Of a DNA stretch of 64,000 bases, positions 61,918 through 63,414 are shown one piece after another; the first letter of the stretch is position 1; every line of letters begins with the position of its first letter. The notes under the pieces were generated by a model. It saw only the letters and a program-made list of their open reading frames with translations. It was not told the origin of the DNA and ran no database searches. Source of the DNA: Alviniconcha marisindica (lineage: Eukaryota > Mollusca > Gastropoda > Provannidae); the NCBI GenBank assembly GCA_018857735.1, contig JABMCL010000934.1, forward strand, positions 206,001-270,000. The letters run 5' to 3'. Both the position numbers and the translations under genes were made by a program.

Positions 61918-63414
61918 CTCTCATAACTAGGTGAATGCTTTCAGACATTTCAGTGAGAACCTTGACAAGGTTTTGTCTGTTTGTACCAAGTGAGTAGTTT
62001 TAAAAACTGCGTTGATGTGTTAACCTCCTTGAGTGGGGGTTGATTTACATTGTGCCATATTGTTTGTTTTGTGCATGAGTTTTGTTATCTAGATGATGAG
62101 CTAAGCAGGTTGTAGCATAATACTAATTGTTTTTTAGAGCCTGTATTGTTGTCTGTATTGTTGTCTGCAAGTCTCTACTCTGGCCAGCAGAGGTGTTTGC
62201 TGCATGTTTTGTGTTGTGTTGTTGTTATCTAGTTCAGCAGGTTCATGCTCGGTGCTACTTACTTTGGGCAGAGTATGCATTGTGCTTTACAAGTGGCCCC
62301 GTGCCAGGGTGAAGAATGGCCAGCAGAGGCGATTGCCCAGCTGAGAGAAAAGTTCCTGGAACAAGCGTGCACCATCACACCACTCCACAAAGCCGGCCCC
62401 ATCACAGAGGTCGCTCTTGTTCGCCACAGTGGGGGTAGGGTTGTTGCATTGAGCTCATTCATTCTTTTGTGCATCCTGTGGTTGGATCATTTTTCACACA
62501 AATGAGCCTGTTAACGCGTGCATGCTAGTTGCTACACAAAACAAGCCTGGTGCTAGTTGGTGCATTTACTCCGAAGGTTTTGTATAACCTTTAACTCATT
62601 TCACCCGGCGCCCAACTCAGAGTCGGGCACCGCTGACTCAGTCAGGTGCAGAAACATGTTTCATCAGATTGGTGTTTGAAGTCTATGCACACTAATGAAA
62701 GAAGAAGGTAACTTCAAACCACTTCCTTCAGCTATTCTCATGTGCCGCAGTCAGAGTGAATTTTGTTGAATTTCTTTGTATCTTACATATTTCTGCAACG
62801 TCATGAGGAAGCACCAACACTACACAGTCAGGGAGGTTTTAGCGAGGTGTTTGTTGATGAGAACGGTGATTTTGATCCAGATGTTGCTGATTCTTTATCA
62901 TATATATGCGAGCAAGTGAGCAAAACTGGTCGGCAAGATAGCGTGGAAATAACAGTTTTCAGACTCTCTTCAGTGCTGAAAATACAGTAGTACTAGTAAC
63001 ACCTCAGATATCCGTTCTTGATCTTTGACCAATTGCTGAAAGACAGTAAAGATCGAGCAGTGTGTGCAAACTTTGGTAGCTCTACCTCATGCAGAAGTGG
63101 AGGTGAGCTCTAAACACAGTGGCTGTGGTTTTTGAGCAGCGAGGCAAAAAATGCCCCGGCAGCGGAGGCTGCACAAGCAGTAAAGCCTCCAGGTTGAAAG
63201 GGTTAATATAATTTTTTATATAAAAAATGCAGAGTTCCTGGTTGGGACTGTTTGGGGTGTGGCTCAGAAGAGCCACAGTGTGTCCCTTTTCTCACACCGC
63301 AACACTGAAACTTGGTTTGCACACAGCTCTGGATGGGACGGAGTTCCTGATTGAGAATGGCTTGGGTGTTGCACAGAAGGCAGAGCCAGCCCCTCACTCC
63401 ACTACTCAACAAAG
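1624..63414 (+). CDS. TDRD1: TDRD1/Vreteno-like RRM-MYND-Tudor protein gene, 17 exons, 3' end outside window
   Basis: Exon model (coding parts): 1624-1745, 8643-8715, 12849-12949, 14577-14715, 17958-18025, 24521-24588, 28308-28366, 33760-33922, 38378-38422, 41570-41672, 47729-47816, 51129-52241, 54127-54882, 55296-55394, 59022-59228, 62272-62434, 63327-63414. All introns are GT-AG and all phases agree, giving one open frame of about 1,151 codons. Domains: RRM about residues 52-133; MYND finger 273-309; charged disordered region about 310-960; extended Tudor 967 to about 1140. The RRM-MYND-Tudor order is known from Drosophila Vreteno, and MYND-Tudor from TDRD1. By family knowledge these are perinuclear nuage scaffolds that bind PIWI proteins through methylarginines and support piRNA production. 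More Tudor domains probably follow beyond the window. Orthology to TDRD1 is inference. Weakest parts are exons 5-8, which carry no recognised domain and rest on phase and splice sites. Confidence 0.88.
1746..6861. other. Intron 1, first part: no features recognised
   Basis: AT-rich unique sequence. Small open frames occur on both strands, but none looks conserved and no tandem array is obvious. Confidence 0.5.
6862..6916 (+). pseudogene. Decayed duplicate of exon 2
   Basis: After TTTCCAACAG the sequence matches exon 2 (8643-8699) closely: TCTGATGG, GGTGGACA, AGACCTGTT, TTGTACA and ATCACAAA occur in the same order. A 4-base insertion brings a stop (TGA) after TTGTACAGA, and no donor follows. 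The acceptor side is duplicated too. Confidence 0.8.
7125..7310. repeat. (CA)n microsatellite with GA run and CATG-rich flank
   Basis: Long alternating CA from about 7131 to 7188, followed by GAGAGA and ACATGTATACATG-like repeats. Open frames here are low-complexity artefacts. Confidence 0.95.
7460..8155 (-). pseudogene. Non-LTR retrotransposon RT fragment
   Basis: Read on the - strand, two frames carry NNCTSCHP, SNLQMTAILSLL (a degraded FADDTAL-like site), then IRYGITTFYGNLSV and SSKIVG. These follow the order of the palm and thumb end of LINE reverse transcriptases (FADDT ... i.YGi..w.GN.s ... a.kivG). Several frameshifts and stops; inactive. Confidence 0.55.
8643..8715 (+). CDS. TDRD1: Exon 2: start of RRM (RNP2 motif)
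   Basis: Flanked by acceptor CCAACAG and donor GTAAGA. It completes the split Arg codon from exon 1 and ends in phase 0. It encodes GLYITNIPLQMDE, the first beta strand of an RRM with RNP2-like LYITNI (residues 54-59). A decayed duplicate lies at 6862-6916. Confidence 0.93.
8760..10298. repeat. 24-bp minisatellite, left block
   Basis: About 60 units of 24 bp. Early units carry ACCAAAGGCTGATACTAACC; later ones (from about 9640) carry ACCATGGGATGACACTAACC. The unit is a multiple of 3, so open frames on both strands up to 406 codons arise and are not genes. A SINE-tail-like segment (GACTGGGCGTAAAACACCA) interrupts it at 10122-10158. Confidence 0.95.
10299..11127. mobile_element. hAT-like non-autonomous DNA transposon
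   Basis: Perfect 14-bp terminal inverted repeats CAGAGCTGCCAACC (10299-10312 and 11114-11127). A target duplication CACAAGC (7 bp, 8 if the shared C is counted) occurs at 10292-10298 and 11128-11134. It sits inside the 24-bp array, whose unit is restored when the element is removed. It carries one zinc-finger-like reading frame. Confidence 0.88.
10625..10927 (+). pseudogene. BED-like zinc-finger ORF with internal stop inside the hAT-like element
   Basis: Starts MPKREAESELLGDES. It contains KHVKCSAC, then DFSIAHGRMYDVEQHV and LKSHQQ, a C-x2-C...H-x5-H pattern typical of hAT-associated zinc fingers. A TAG at about 10790 interrupts it between the Cys pair and DFSIAHG. No catalytic domain follows. 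Confidence 0.7.
11131..11410. repeat. 24-bp minisatellite, right block
   Basis: About 12 more units of the ACCATGGGATGAC type continue immediately after the hAT-like insertion. Confidence 0.95.
11703..11762. repeat. (TA)n microsatellite
   Basis: Uninterrupted alternating TA of about 56 bases. Confidence 0.97.
11930..12240. mobile_element. Foldback MITE, copy 1
   Basis: Left arm (11933-12065) and right arm (12130-12240) are inverted copies, for example CAAAGACCTGAGTCGCCTAT against ATAGGTGACTCGGGTCTTTG. A second copy with an expanded centre lies at 40674-41362. Confidence 0.85.
12241..12848. other. Intron 2, right part: nothing recognised
   Basis: Unique sequence with no array, element or conserved frame that I can identify. 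Confidence 0.5.
12849..12949 (+). CDS. TDRD1: Exon 3: central RRM
   Basis: Starts after TTTCTAG and ends before GTGTGT (weaker than GTAAG but in phase). It encodes helix 1 and strand 2 (TVLENLFQQHGKVIRVSI) and then the start of RNP1 (YKSKIG). It runs from phase 0 to phase 2, matching exons 2 and 4. Confidence 0.95.
12950..14095. other. Intron 3, left part: nothing recognised
   Basis: No tandem array, element end or conserved frame seen. Confidence 0.5.
14100..14270 (+). repeat. tRNA-derived SINE with tandemly repeated 5' head
   Basis: The tRNA-like part at 14200-14270 has an A box (ATAGCTCAGTTGGTAGAGC) and a B box (GGGTTTGATCCC). The head ATAGCTCAGTTGGTATTGAC is repeated every 34 bp, at 14104, 14138 and 14172, before the full copy at 14206. 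It is not a functional tRNA: the arms do not all pair. Confidence 0.75.
14577..14715 (+). CDS. TDRD1: Exon 4: RNP1 and C-terminal RRM
   Basis: Acceptor TTGTTGCAG, donor GTGAGT. It completes RNP1 (KSKIGFVTM, about residues 95-103), then helix 2 (GAQAAIENLNGF), the last strand (KKLTVQVKL) and a basic helix (KEELARRKEQRV). The fold order is canonical, so RNA or protein binding by this RRM is likely; key RNP1 aromatics are partly kept (F100). Confidence 0.95.
14806..15684. repeat. 31-bp minisatellite in intron 4
   Basis: About 28 units containing GGGGCCATTTACAACTTGTC and AGGTGTGGGTT. It begins about 90 bp after the exon 4 donor. Confidence 0.95.
15685..15935 (+). mobile_element. Truncated left end of the hAT-like family
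   Basis: Starts CAGAGCTGCCAGCCACTATG and follows 10299-10550 for about 250 bp with substitutions (shared GTGTGCCTTTTTGTGT). The right end is missing here. Confidence 0.8.
15936..17450. other. Intron 4, right part: mostly unrecognised
   Basis: 16040-16165 shares ATGAAATTTGGCAA and TGTTGATATTTGAG with 49905-50010, so a dispersed repeat is present. At 16740-17090 short segments with 'GCACTTTTCAGCA' or 'GCACTTTGCAGCA' recur. No gene is seen. Confidence 0.5.
17455..17850. mobile_element. Foldback (snap-back) element, copy A
   Basis: A long inverted repeat: GTTAAAAACGATGAAAAATG (17557 on) pairs with its complement ending about 17697. The outer arms also pair (CAAAATGACACTTAAACGAC against GTTTAAGTGTCGTTTTG). 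Related to 36109-36520. Confidence 0.85.
17958..18025 (+). CDS. TDRD1: Exon 5: linker after RRM
   Basis: Encodes WEAEFLRGFTTVREDG and then an Ala/Pro run. It starts in phase 0 after GTGGTAG; a second acceptor six bases on, at 17964, keeps the same frame. It ends in phase 2 at CCCCCAG before GTAAGATG. No domain is recognised. The supporting evidence is phase agreement with exons 4 and 6 and an array at 18012-18205 that repeats its 3' end plus donor. The 3' bases are AG, and exon 6 supplies T to make Ser. Confidence 0.6.
18012..18205. repeat. 41-bp array built from exon 5 3' end plus donor
   Basis: Five copies of GCTGCCCCCAG/GTAAGATG spaced 41 bp (donors at 18026, 18067, 18108 and on; one copy lost a G). 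The first copy is the real exon 5 end. Confidence 0.9.
18256..19738. repeat. 22-bp minisatellite, left of piggyBac-like insertion
   Basis: About 65 units around GTGGGTCAGATGTCTGGTGC, with larger composite units before 19100. Open frames on both strands are artefacts. The array resumes at 22287-22330 after the insertion. Confidence 0.95.
19739..22286 (+). mobile_element. piggyBac-like transposon copy flanked by TTAA
   Basis: TTAA at 19739-19742 and 22283-22286 flank a 2.54-kb insert. The outer flanks (GCAGTGGG and ATGCCTGGTATTGTGGGTCA) are both units of the same 22-bp array, and fusing them restores one unit (TCAG changed to TTAA). The left end reads CCCTCTTGCATTC. Two copies of CATACCGGCAGCAGCCGGC occur at 19754 and 19799. 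I cannot find a matching inverted repeat at the right end. Confidence 0.85.
20018..21660 (+). pseudogene. piggyBac transposase, broken
   Basis: Order of parts: acidic N-terminus (MVSASIEDEMLDYTEEE), the conserved fold (FYVTAAEQTNLYA, IRAYLSILIMMGI), catalytic segment LSIDEAMIGYKGR (first Asp), GTYVCGTVLSNRKGLP, then NMGGVDKSDQHQAYY (third Asp), and a C-terminal Cys-rich CRQC...FKCLFF...CF..YH finger. Breaks: frameshifts near 20080, 20290 and 21085, a deletion near 20915-20935 that removes the second catalytic Asp segment, and a stop at 21502. It cannot be active. Confidence 0.93.
22525..22598 (+). mobile_element. Right-end fragment of the hAT-like family
   Basis: Resembles 11045-11127 (CTCAGAATCCAAATAGTAC..., AAGTCTTGTGAAGGATGGGC, ending GGCAGCTCTG). 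There is no left end or target duplication nearby. Confidence 0.6.
22890..23583 (+). pseudogene. LINE reverse transcriptase C-terminal tail, interrupted by an array
   Basis: Reads MQKVQNTAAHLIL, then after a tandem array GTPLLQQLNWLPVKSIGSQF, then HTWPPTSGTLPQDIKHSAN. This is the 'vQNaAaRLi ... tPlL..LhWLPv..Ri ... W..LP..ir.s' tail of non-LTR reverse transcriptases. Stops and a shift near 23297 kill it. Confidence 0.85.
22922..23240. repeat. 37-bp array inside the dead RT
   Basis: About 8 units containing GGCACACCTTATTCTCACAG and ACCACACCATCAAAAC, interrupted once by a C-rich variant at 23085-23120. The seed is the RT codons for HLILT...HQNGT. Confidence 0.93.
23890..24520. repeat. About 80-bp array built from exon 6 acceptor side
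   Basis: Seven to eight units with GTGCTGTATCATTGTGGAC and GACTGCTGTTGTTGATCATA. The last two units end TTCTGCTGCAGTAACAG, the real exon 6 acceptor, and exon 6 begins TAACAGTGTGCTGTTTCCTT. The repeated 'GTGCTGTATCATTGTGGAC' is thus a diverged exon 6 start. Confidence 0.88.
24521..24588 (+). CDS. TDRD1: Exon 6: linker, Ser/Arg-rich
   Basis: Acceptor TTCTGCTGCAG, donor GTAAAT. The frame reads NSVLFPSGPMGTTAGRSAS and ends SRSK, going from phase 2 to phase 1. The GRSASRS stretch could be a phosphorylation or arginine-methylation site (inference). The tandem array just upstream (about 23890-24520) is built from its acceptor region. Confidence 0.65.
24589..25600. other. Intron 6, left part: SINE-like fragment only
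   Basis: 24820-24890 shares GTGCTGTTCTCTGC and a nearby CTTGTTGC with 63571-63620 (a dispersed repeat). The rest is not recognised. Confidence 0.5.
25625..25700 (-). repeat. tRNA-like SINE head
   Basis: On the - strand: an A-box-like TAGCTGAGCTTAAAGCGCTG, then a B box GGTTCGAGTCCCAGC. It abuts the 28-bp array. Confidence 0.7.
25684..27475. repeat. 28-bp minisatellite, about 64 units
   Basis: Very regular units TGCTATTCCTACTCAGTTG plus CTATGTAGA. GGTATG and GCTATG variants alternate in blocks, which suggests higher-order expansion. The unit contains the boundary sequence of the adjoining tRNA-like head (CTGAGTAGGAATAGC on the - strand). There are no spacers, so it is not CRISPR. Confidence 0.97.
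27478..27835. repeat. About 54-bp array
   Basis: Six copies of ATCTTCAAGGCCAGGCACTT followed by GATAAACACTCAT, alternating between two spacers. Confidence 0.93.
27960..28050 (+). repeat. SINE-like dispersed repeat
   Basis: Contains AATAATAATAATTTTAAAGG, TTTTTATGGTGCCCATGTACC and GCAGGGTACTTTACA, resembling the 'ATAGCGC...ACTTTACA' family also seen at 58860 and 60560. Confidence 0.5.
28308..28366 (+). CDS. TDRD1: Exon 7: linker
   Basis: Acceptor TTTGTACAG, donor GTAAGT. It encodes AHGDPSSVDITVQNGSGTR after a split Asp codon and ends in phase 0. No domain is recognised. The 2.6-kb array that follows starts with near-perfect copies of its 3' half plus the donor. Confidence 0.7.
28338..30960. 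repeat. 52-54-bp array built from exon 7 3' end plus donor
   Basis: The first 11 or so units repeat ATCACCGTTCAGAATGGC, then ACAAGG/GTAAGT, almost unchanged from exon 7. Further on the unit drifts through CACTGACAGAAGGATATGTG (29100-29800), GCAGAATTATGCTATCAGAG (29800-30640) and AGCAGAGAAATGTGGATGTC (30640-30960). It is one array of about 50 units showing progressive decay. Confidence 0.93.
31470..31790. repeat. Two tandem copies of a 190-bp segment
   Basis: TAATAACTTGAAAACCACTA followed by CAGATACAGC at 31551 and 31741; the flanking ACGGAAAAAA/GCGGAAAAAA segments are also repeated. Confidence 0.8.
31720..32408 (-). pseudogene. Unidentified - strand ORF pair, probably transposon protein
   Basis: Two overlapping - strand frames: 32408-32166 (FSKLKAVFLATGRGCRQDLP, ending LLSHLRYL) and 32169-31720 (GPLLSLVNRLKELFGGEPLP, an acidic stretch, then DIVAVYYVDFFIGEVARVI, TVNFLEK, YRWPRSED). 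The second half has the pattern 'd.VaV.y..fyiGeV..i....v.V.FLe....f.WP...D', which I have seen in C-terminal regions of transposon-encoded proteins. One frameshift joins the two. Function unknown. Confidence 0.5.
32409..33580. other. Intron 7, right part: nothing recognised
   Basis: Unique sequence. No element ends identified. Confidence 0.5.
33581..33620 (+). repeat. SINE 3' tail
   Basis: GTTGACTGGGCGTAAAACAC, then CAGTTTACTTACTTAC. The same GACTGGGCGTAAAACACCA core is at 10122, and a diverged copy at 50067. Confidence 0.75.
33625..33775. repeat. Short array at exon 8 acceptor
   Basis: Three to four units of GTTGAAAGGTTGAGGGTGGG and TTTACTTTGCAG. The last unit carries the exon 8 start (GGTTGAG/GGTGG). 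Confidence 0.8.
33760..33922 (+). CDS. TDRD1: Exon 8: Ala/Pro/Ser-rich linker before MYND
   Basis: One frame is open and protein-like, from GGPHAGSGHRLDAQ to PGHPTPAPSVAG, with donor GTCAGT at 33923. The start is uncertain. The acceptor GGTTGAG at 33759 keeps phase 0 from exon 7, whereas ATGCAG at 33775 would need another exon upstream. It ends in phase 1, as exon 9 requires. GC content is well above the surrounding intron. No domain; probably disordered. Confidence 0.55.
33923..35180. other. Intron 8, left part: nothing recognised
   Basis: Only a short CACA-rich patch (34690-34740). Confidence 0.5.
35190..35930. repeat. 69-bp minisatellite
   Basis: About 11 units of GTGCAGTGGGAAAGCATCAA, CCGGAATGGAC and TTGTTATGTTACTGAAATGT. 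The unit is a multiple of 3, so long frames on both strands result. Confidence 0.95.
36109..36520. mobile_element. Foldback (snap-back) element, copy B, with 18-bp target duplication
   Basis: TGTGTTCTTTTACTAAAT is present at 36091-36108 and 36521-36538. Between them, CACAAAAAGGTTCAAACGAA (36112 on) pairs with TTTGTTTGAACCTTTTTGTG (36450-36469), and the inner arms also pair (GATGAAAAATGAAAG against CTTTCATTTTTCATC). It is related to 17455-17850. Confidence 0.88.
36540..38250. other. Intron 8, right part: nothing firm
   Basis: An acidic - strand frame (37624-37385; EDEDFAEDVPKIDG, NPEEETNKDGE) resembles the N-terminal region of piggyBac-type transposases, but no catalytic part follows. Confidence 0.4.
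38378..38422 (+). CDS. TDRD1: Exon 9: first half of MYND finger
   Basis: A 45-base exon between TTGTTACAG and GTAAGA, phase 1 to 1. In the joined frame it reads SDEGQHCCAFCQRA, giving the first CxxC zinc ligands (C273, C276). The other in-exon frame is also open but does not fit the MYND finger or the phases. About 20 tandem copies of its 3' end and donor follow. Confidence 0.9.
38400..39495. repeat. 47-bp G-rich array built from exon 9 3' end plus donor
   Basis: Twelve near-identical units spaced 47 bp (donors at 38423, 38470, ... 38940), each with GTGCATTCTGCCAAAGAGCAG/GTAAGATAG (quoted as two parts: GTGCATTCTGCC, AAAGAGCAG). About nine decayed units with long G runs follow. The - strand proline-rich open frames are artefacts. 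Confidence 0.96.
39590..40355. repeat. 51-bp minisatellite
   Basis: About 15 units of GACAGGCATTGTACTTGACA, GACAGGTACTCAAC and AAGCAGCACTCACGC. The unit is a multiple of 3, so both strands stay open. Confidence 0.96.
40430..40500. repeat. Hairpin-forming inverted repeat
   Basis: AAAACTGAAAGATGTTTATG (40430 on) pairs with CATAAACACCTTTCAGTTTT (40478-40497); the centre ACTCTGTTCACTAAACAGAGT also pairs with itself. Probably a small MITE. Confidence 0.75.
40674..41362. mobile_element. Foldback MITE, copy 2, with internally expanded 41-bp array
   Basis: Ends match copy 1: GAAACAGAATGAGACCCAG...GGGAGTTAATTAG on the left, GTGCTAATTAACTCCCTTGT on the right. In the centre, 12-13 units of GTGTATGTACCTTGTATTTA, TGAGGATGTACC and TCTGGTGGA (spacing 41 bp, 40735-41260) replace the single unit of copy 1. 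Confidence 0.88.
41431..41535 (+). pseudogene. Decayed tandem copy of exon 10 (MYND) and its acceptor region
   Basis: GGGCCTGCAGGA, CTACAGTAACACAGACT and TATGCAAGGATTAAC at 41483-41535 align with exon 10 (41585 on). The intron part before it (CAGTTTATGCAAGCACTAAG, TGATGGCTATGATTTGTGTT) aligns with 41521-41563. The copy has lost the acceptor and the first codons. Confidence 0.8.
41570..41672 (+). CDS. TDRD1: Exon 10: second half of MYND zinc finger
   Basis: Acceptor GTGTTACAG, donor GTAAGA, phase 1 to 2. It encodes CRACRSAYYCNTDCQAKHW, then PVHRRVC. Joined to exon 9 this gives C-x2-C-x7-C-x2-C-x5-C-x3-C-x7-H-x3-C (residues 273-309), a complete MYND signature with all eight zinc ligands. MYND fingers bind proline-rich peptides; in the TDRD1 family this serves piRNA-factory contacts (family knowledge). 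A partial duplicate lies at 41431-41535. Confidence 0.97.
41650..43270. repeat. Array built from exon 10 3' end plus donor
   Basis: About 45 diverged units of 30-40 bp with GAGAGTTTGTGTGTATGAAC, AGAG/GTAAGACAG. The first unit is the real exon 10 end (GAACAAAG/GTAAGACAG). Nearly every unit keeps GGTAAGA. Confidence 0.93.
43300..44870. repeat. 43-bp array, left block (exon 11 acceptor type)
   Basis: About 36 units of TTTAGTTGTGTTGATGCCA, AATAACGGCTAAAATATACT. The same family runs into the exon 11 acceptor at 47728. Confidence 0.93.
45150..45385. repeat. About 42-bp array
   Basis: Five units of GGGGACTGACAGTTGAGTGA, TGTTTCACC and GTGAATACTAGCT. The flanking 44880-45150 and 45390-46110 hold nothing I recognise. 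Confidence 0.93.
46291..47121 (-). mobile_element. Kolobok-like non-autonomous transposon at TTAA
   Basis: TTAA at 46291-46294 and 47118-47121; an 823-bp insert. The ends share the inverted motif AAGTCCAAGGTT (left 46300-46311, right as AACCTTGGACTT at 47108-47119). The flanks rejoin into one array unit (GTGTTAATGCCAG). TTAA target plus a THAP-domain ORF is the combination known for the Kolobok superfamily. Confidence 0.82.
46607..46849 (-). CDS. THAP zinc-finger ORF, probably remnant of Kolobok transposase
   Basis: Starts MPAYCVAANCNN; contains HELPCN, RRKWTEFIQ and HLCSEHFTECNF. This is a THAP domain: C-x4-C ... W ... C-x2-H, with the HF...F end. It stops after FASKLT, before the usual AVPT-like end, which seems to continue in another frame. 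No catalytic part is present, so it is at most a DNA-binding remnant. Confidence 0.85.
   Translation of the reverse strand: MPAYCVAANCNNSQTTPGITMHELPCNRPAVRRKWTEFIQFKRADFLAAPHHAHLCSEHFTECNFAKPMEYRMGFASKLT
47729..47816 (+). CDS. TDRD1: Exon 11: Pro-rich linker after MYND
   Basis: Acceptor CGTTTCCAG, donor GTAAGT. It encodes TTAPPSRSPLLPNPNFDH and then an acidic MEVDVSDDFIA. It completes the split Arg from exon 10 and ends in phase 0. The upstream 43-bp array repeats its acceptor region. Confidence 0.8.
47850..48375. repeat. 57-bp minisatellite after exon 11
   Basis: Nine units of TTGCTTCTCAGTTGCTGAAC, TCTTTGCTGCCA and CACCTTTGAATGT. Because 57 is a multiple of 3, a 268-codon - strand frame of 19-residue repeats (KGVAAKSSATEKQ...) is open. 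There is no other sign of coding. Confidence 0.93.
48440..48690. repeat. About 30-bp minisatellite
   Basis: Eight units of GGAAGTGGCAGTGAGTCAGC, CATTTTA. Confidence 0.93.
48700..50340. other. Intron 11, middle: no gene recognised
   Basis: 49905-50010 is a dispersed repeat shared with 16040-16165. 50067-50100 carries a diverged SINE tail. A poly-C run lies at 50298-50318. Confidence 0.5.
50345..50895. repeat. 69-bp minisatellite
   Basis: Eight units of GTTGCTAGATGCACTGTGTC, CCTGGGTCTGGAATCC and TATGACTGAACCTGTTTCAG. The unit is a multiple of 3, so both strands are open. Confidence 0.96.
51129..52241 (+). CDS. TDRD1: Exon 12: long Gln/Arg/Gly-rich disordered region
   Basis: A 1,113-base exon (371 codons, residues about 344-714) with acceptor GTCTTTCAG and donor GTAGGA, phase 0 to 0. 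It begins NNQEYLREWLHFADARS, which may form a helix, then becomes strongly charged and rich in R, Q, G and E with no domain. GC content is far above the flanks. There is an internal tandem duplication (about 51664-51801) encoding GLQRAERRPDEPDGKQGSSG twice, the second copy with one extra Arg. It probably acts as a flexible, RNA- or partner-binding scaffold segment (inference). The opposite strand is also open here because of composition. Confidence 0.85.
52290..53215. repeat. 21-bp minisatellite after exon 12
   Basis: About 40 units of GTGTACACAGGGTGGGAGATG-type sequence (GTGTACACAGGG, TGGGAGATG). It decays towards the right. Open frames on three or more tracks are artefacts. Confidence 0.96.
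53490..53590. repeat. (CA)n microsatellite
   Basis: Alternating CA with AAAC interruptions. The flanks 53220-53490 and 53600-54126 hold nothing recognised. Confidence 0.96.
54127..54882 (+). CDS. TDRD1: Exon 13: coding minisatellite and acidic tail before Tudor
   Basis: A 756-base exon (252 codons) after ATATGTGCAG, with donor GTAAGT at 54883, phase 0 to 0. It contains 15 ten-residue repeats of the type GPKSVVDAGR at 54184-54633. Two diverged units follow, then a Ser/Pro/Asp-rich tail ending HEHLLELNQSVD. Repeats vary only V/A and R/G. The frame stays open past the donor to 54987, but the consensus donor and phase match to exon 14 favour splicing. Confidence 0.85.
54184..54633 (+). repeat. 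Coding 30-bp minisatellite, 15 units, in exon 13
   Basis: Units GGTCCTAAGAGTGTAGTGGA, TGCAGGAAGA, encoding GPKSVVDAGR. Variants: GTG/GCG (V/A) and AGA/GGA (R/G). Frame is kept in all units. Confidence 0.97.
55146..55215 (+). pseudogene. Decayed duplicate of exon 14 (Tudor start)
   Basis: CCCAGTCCTTTTGGGTGCAG and then ATGGAGCAGCTTATGTCTGT match exon 14 (55320-55365), encoding QSFWVQEMEQLMSV. There is no acceptor directly before it and no donor after it. Confidence 0.82.
55296..55394 (+). CDS. TDRD1: Exon 14: start of extended Tudor domain
   Basis: Acceptor TTGCATTTCAG, donor GTAAGA, phase 0 to 0. It encodes VIVSHIDSPQSFWVQGMEQL, the typical opening strands of a Tudor-SN-like extended Tudor domain (V.HIDSP.SFWVQ), then a helix (SVYPVLSQAFAV). 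A decayed copy lies about 164 bases upstream and a long array of its 3' end follows. Confidence 0.93.
55367..57045. repeat. 50-51-bp array built from exon 14 3' end plus donor
   Basis: The first units repeat CTGTTCTCAGCCAAG, TTTGCAGTG/GTAAGACAC at exactly 50-bp spacing (donors 55395, 55445, 55495 and on). From about 55980 the unit drifts to TCCCATTCTTAGCCAGTTG, TTGGCAGTAGGAAGTCGCTT, in which the donor GT is lost. About 33 units in all. Confidence 0.95.
57401..57480 (+). repeat. Dispersed 80-bp repeat, copy 1
   Basis: GTTGTTGAGTGTTGCGTTAC, AGAAACCGTAGGCTTATTAG, GGAGCCCAGGAC. Copy 2 is at 63452-63532. Confidence 0.88.
57766..57890. mobile_element. Foldback MITE at 57.8 kb
   Basis: GTCCACAGGGTAACCGGCTT pairs with GGTTACTCTGTGGAC, and CCAAAAGATGAAGCTTCTTC with GGAGCTTCATCCTTGG; the arms meet near 57828. 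Confidence 0.82.
57900..59020. other. Intron 14, right part: no gene
   Basis: 58860-58925 carries a SINE-like AGCGCTATACAAAAGTTATC (inverted relative to 60562). Otherwise nothing recognised. Confidence 0.5.
59022..59228 (+). CDS. TDRD1: Exon 15: Tudor core barrel
   Basis: Acceptor GTTTATTTTAG, donor GTGAGT, phase 0 to 0. It encodes MGEMFLCEFLGELARAQVV, then KIFYVDYGNTED and LPLPEEIASLPPL. The FYVDYGN motif gives the core aromatic and Asn cage residues (Y1041, Y1044, N1046; F1020 probable). The usual W-Y-R-A of the preceding strand reads L-A-R-A, so one cage aromatic seems to be missing. Methylarginine binding by this domain may be weak (inference). Confidence 0.97.
59200..59930. repeat. 42-bp array built from exon 15 3' end plus donor
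   Basis: Exon 15 ends GAGGAGATTGCCAGTCTTCC, CCCACTG/GTGAGTTCTG. Units read CTGAGATTTCCATCTTCC, TTTATTG/GTGAGTTCTG at 42-bp spacing (donors 59229, 59271 and on), about 15 units. Later units insert AACA or change GTGAGT to GTAAGT. Confidence 0.93.
59935..62270. other. Intron 15: no gene; small repeats
   Basis: SINE-like segment about 60555-60630 (GATAACTTTTGTATAGCACT, CTCACTGCGCTTTACAAC); microsatellites (CA)n at 60821-60846 and (TA)n at 61887-61911. The rest is unrecognised. Confidence 0.55.
61355..61470. repeat. 32-bp array
   Basis: Four units of CTGACATGTATGGATATAAG, ATCCATATCACT. Confidence 0.95.
62272..62434 (+). CDS. TDRD1: Exon 16: C-terminal extended Tudor (SN-like part)
   Basis: Acceptor ACTTTGGGCAG, donor GTAGGG, phase 0 to 1. 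It encodes SMHCALQVAPCQGEEWPAEA, a helix (IAQLREKFLEQ) and a strand (ITEVALVRHSG). Starting at AGT keeps the frame and yields the expected 'A..C.L..v.P' segment; starting at the later AAG would hit a stop. Confidence 0.9.
62591..63206 (+). mobile_element. piggyBac-like non-autonomous element at TTAA
   Basis: TTAA at 62591-62594 and 63203-63206. The left end (with TTAA) is TTAACTCATTTCACCCGG; the right end read inverted is TTAACCCTTTCAACCTGG, 14 of 18 identical. Insert 608 bp. It contains a short frame (62763-62990) with GFSEVFVDENGDFDPDVADS, like the acidic N-terminal part of piggyBac transposases; no catalytic domain. Confidence 0.82.
63229..63282 (+). pseudogene. Decayed duplicate of exon 17
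   Basis: GAGTTCCTGGTTGGGACTGT, TTGGGGTGTGGCTCAGAAG aligns with exon 17 (63350 on: GAGTTCCTGATTGAGAATGG, CTTGGGTGTTGCACAGAAG). It lies about 115 bp upstream of the real exon; there is no donor. Confidence 0.8.
63327..63414 (+). CDS. TDRD1: Exon 17: end of extended Tudor domain
   Basis: Acceptor GCACACAG, donor GTACGC, phase 1 to 2. It encodes LDGTEFLIENGLGVAQKAEP, the 'L...Lve.GlA' end of an extended Tudor domain, then APHSTTQQ. The gene continues beyond the window. A decayed copy lies at 63229-63282. Confidence 0.9.
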
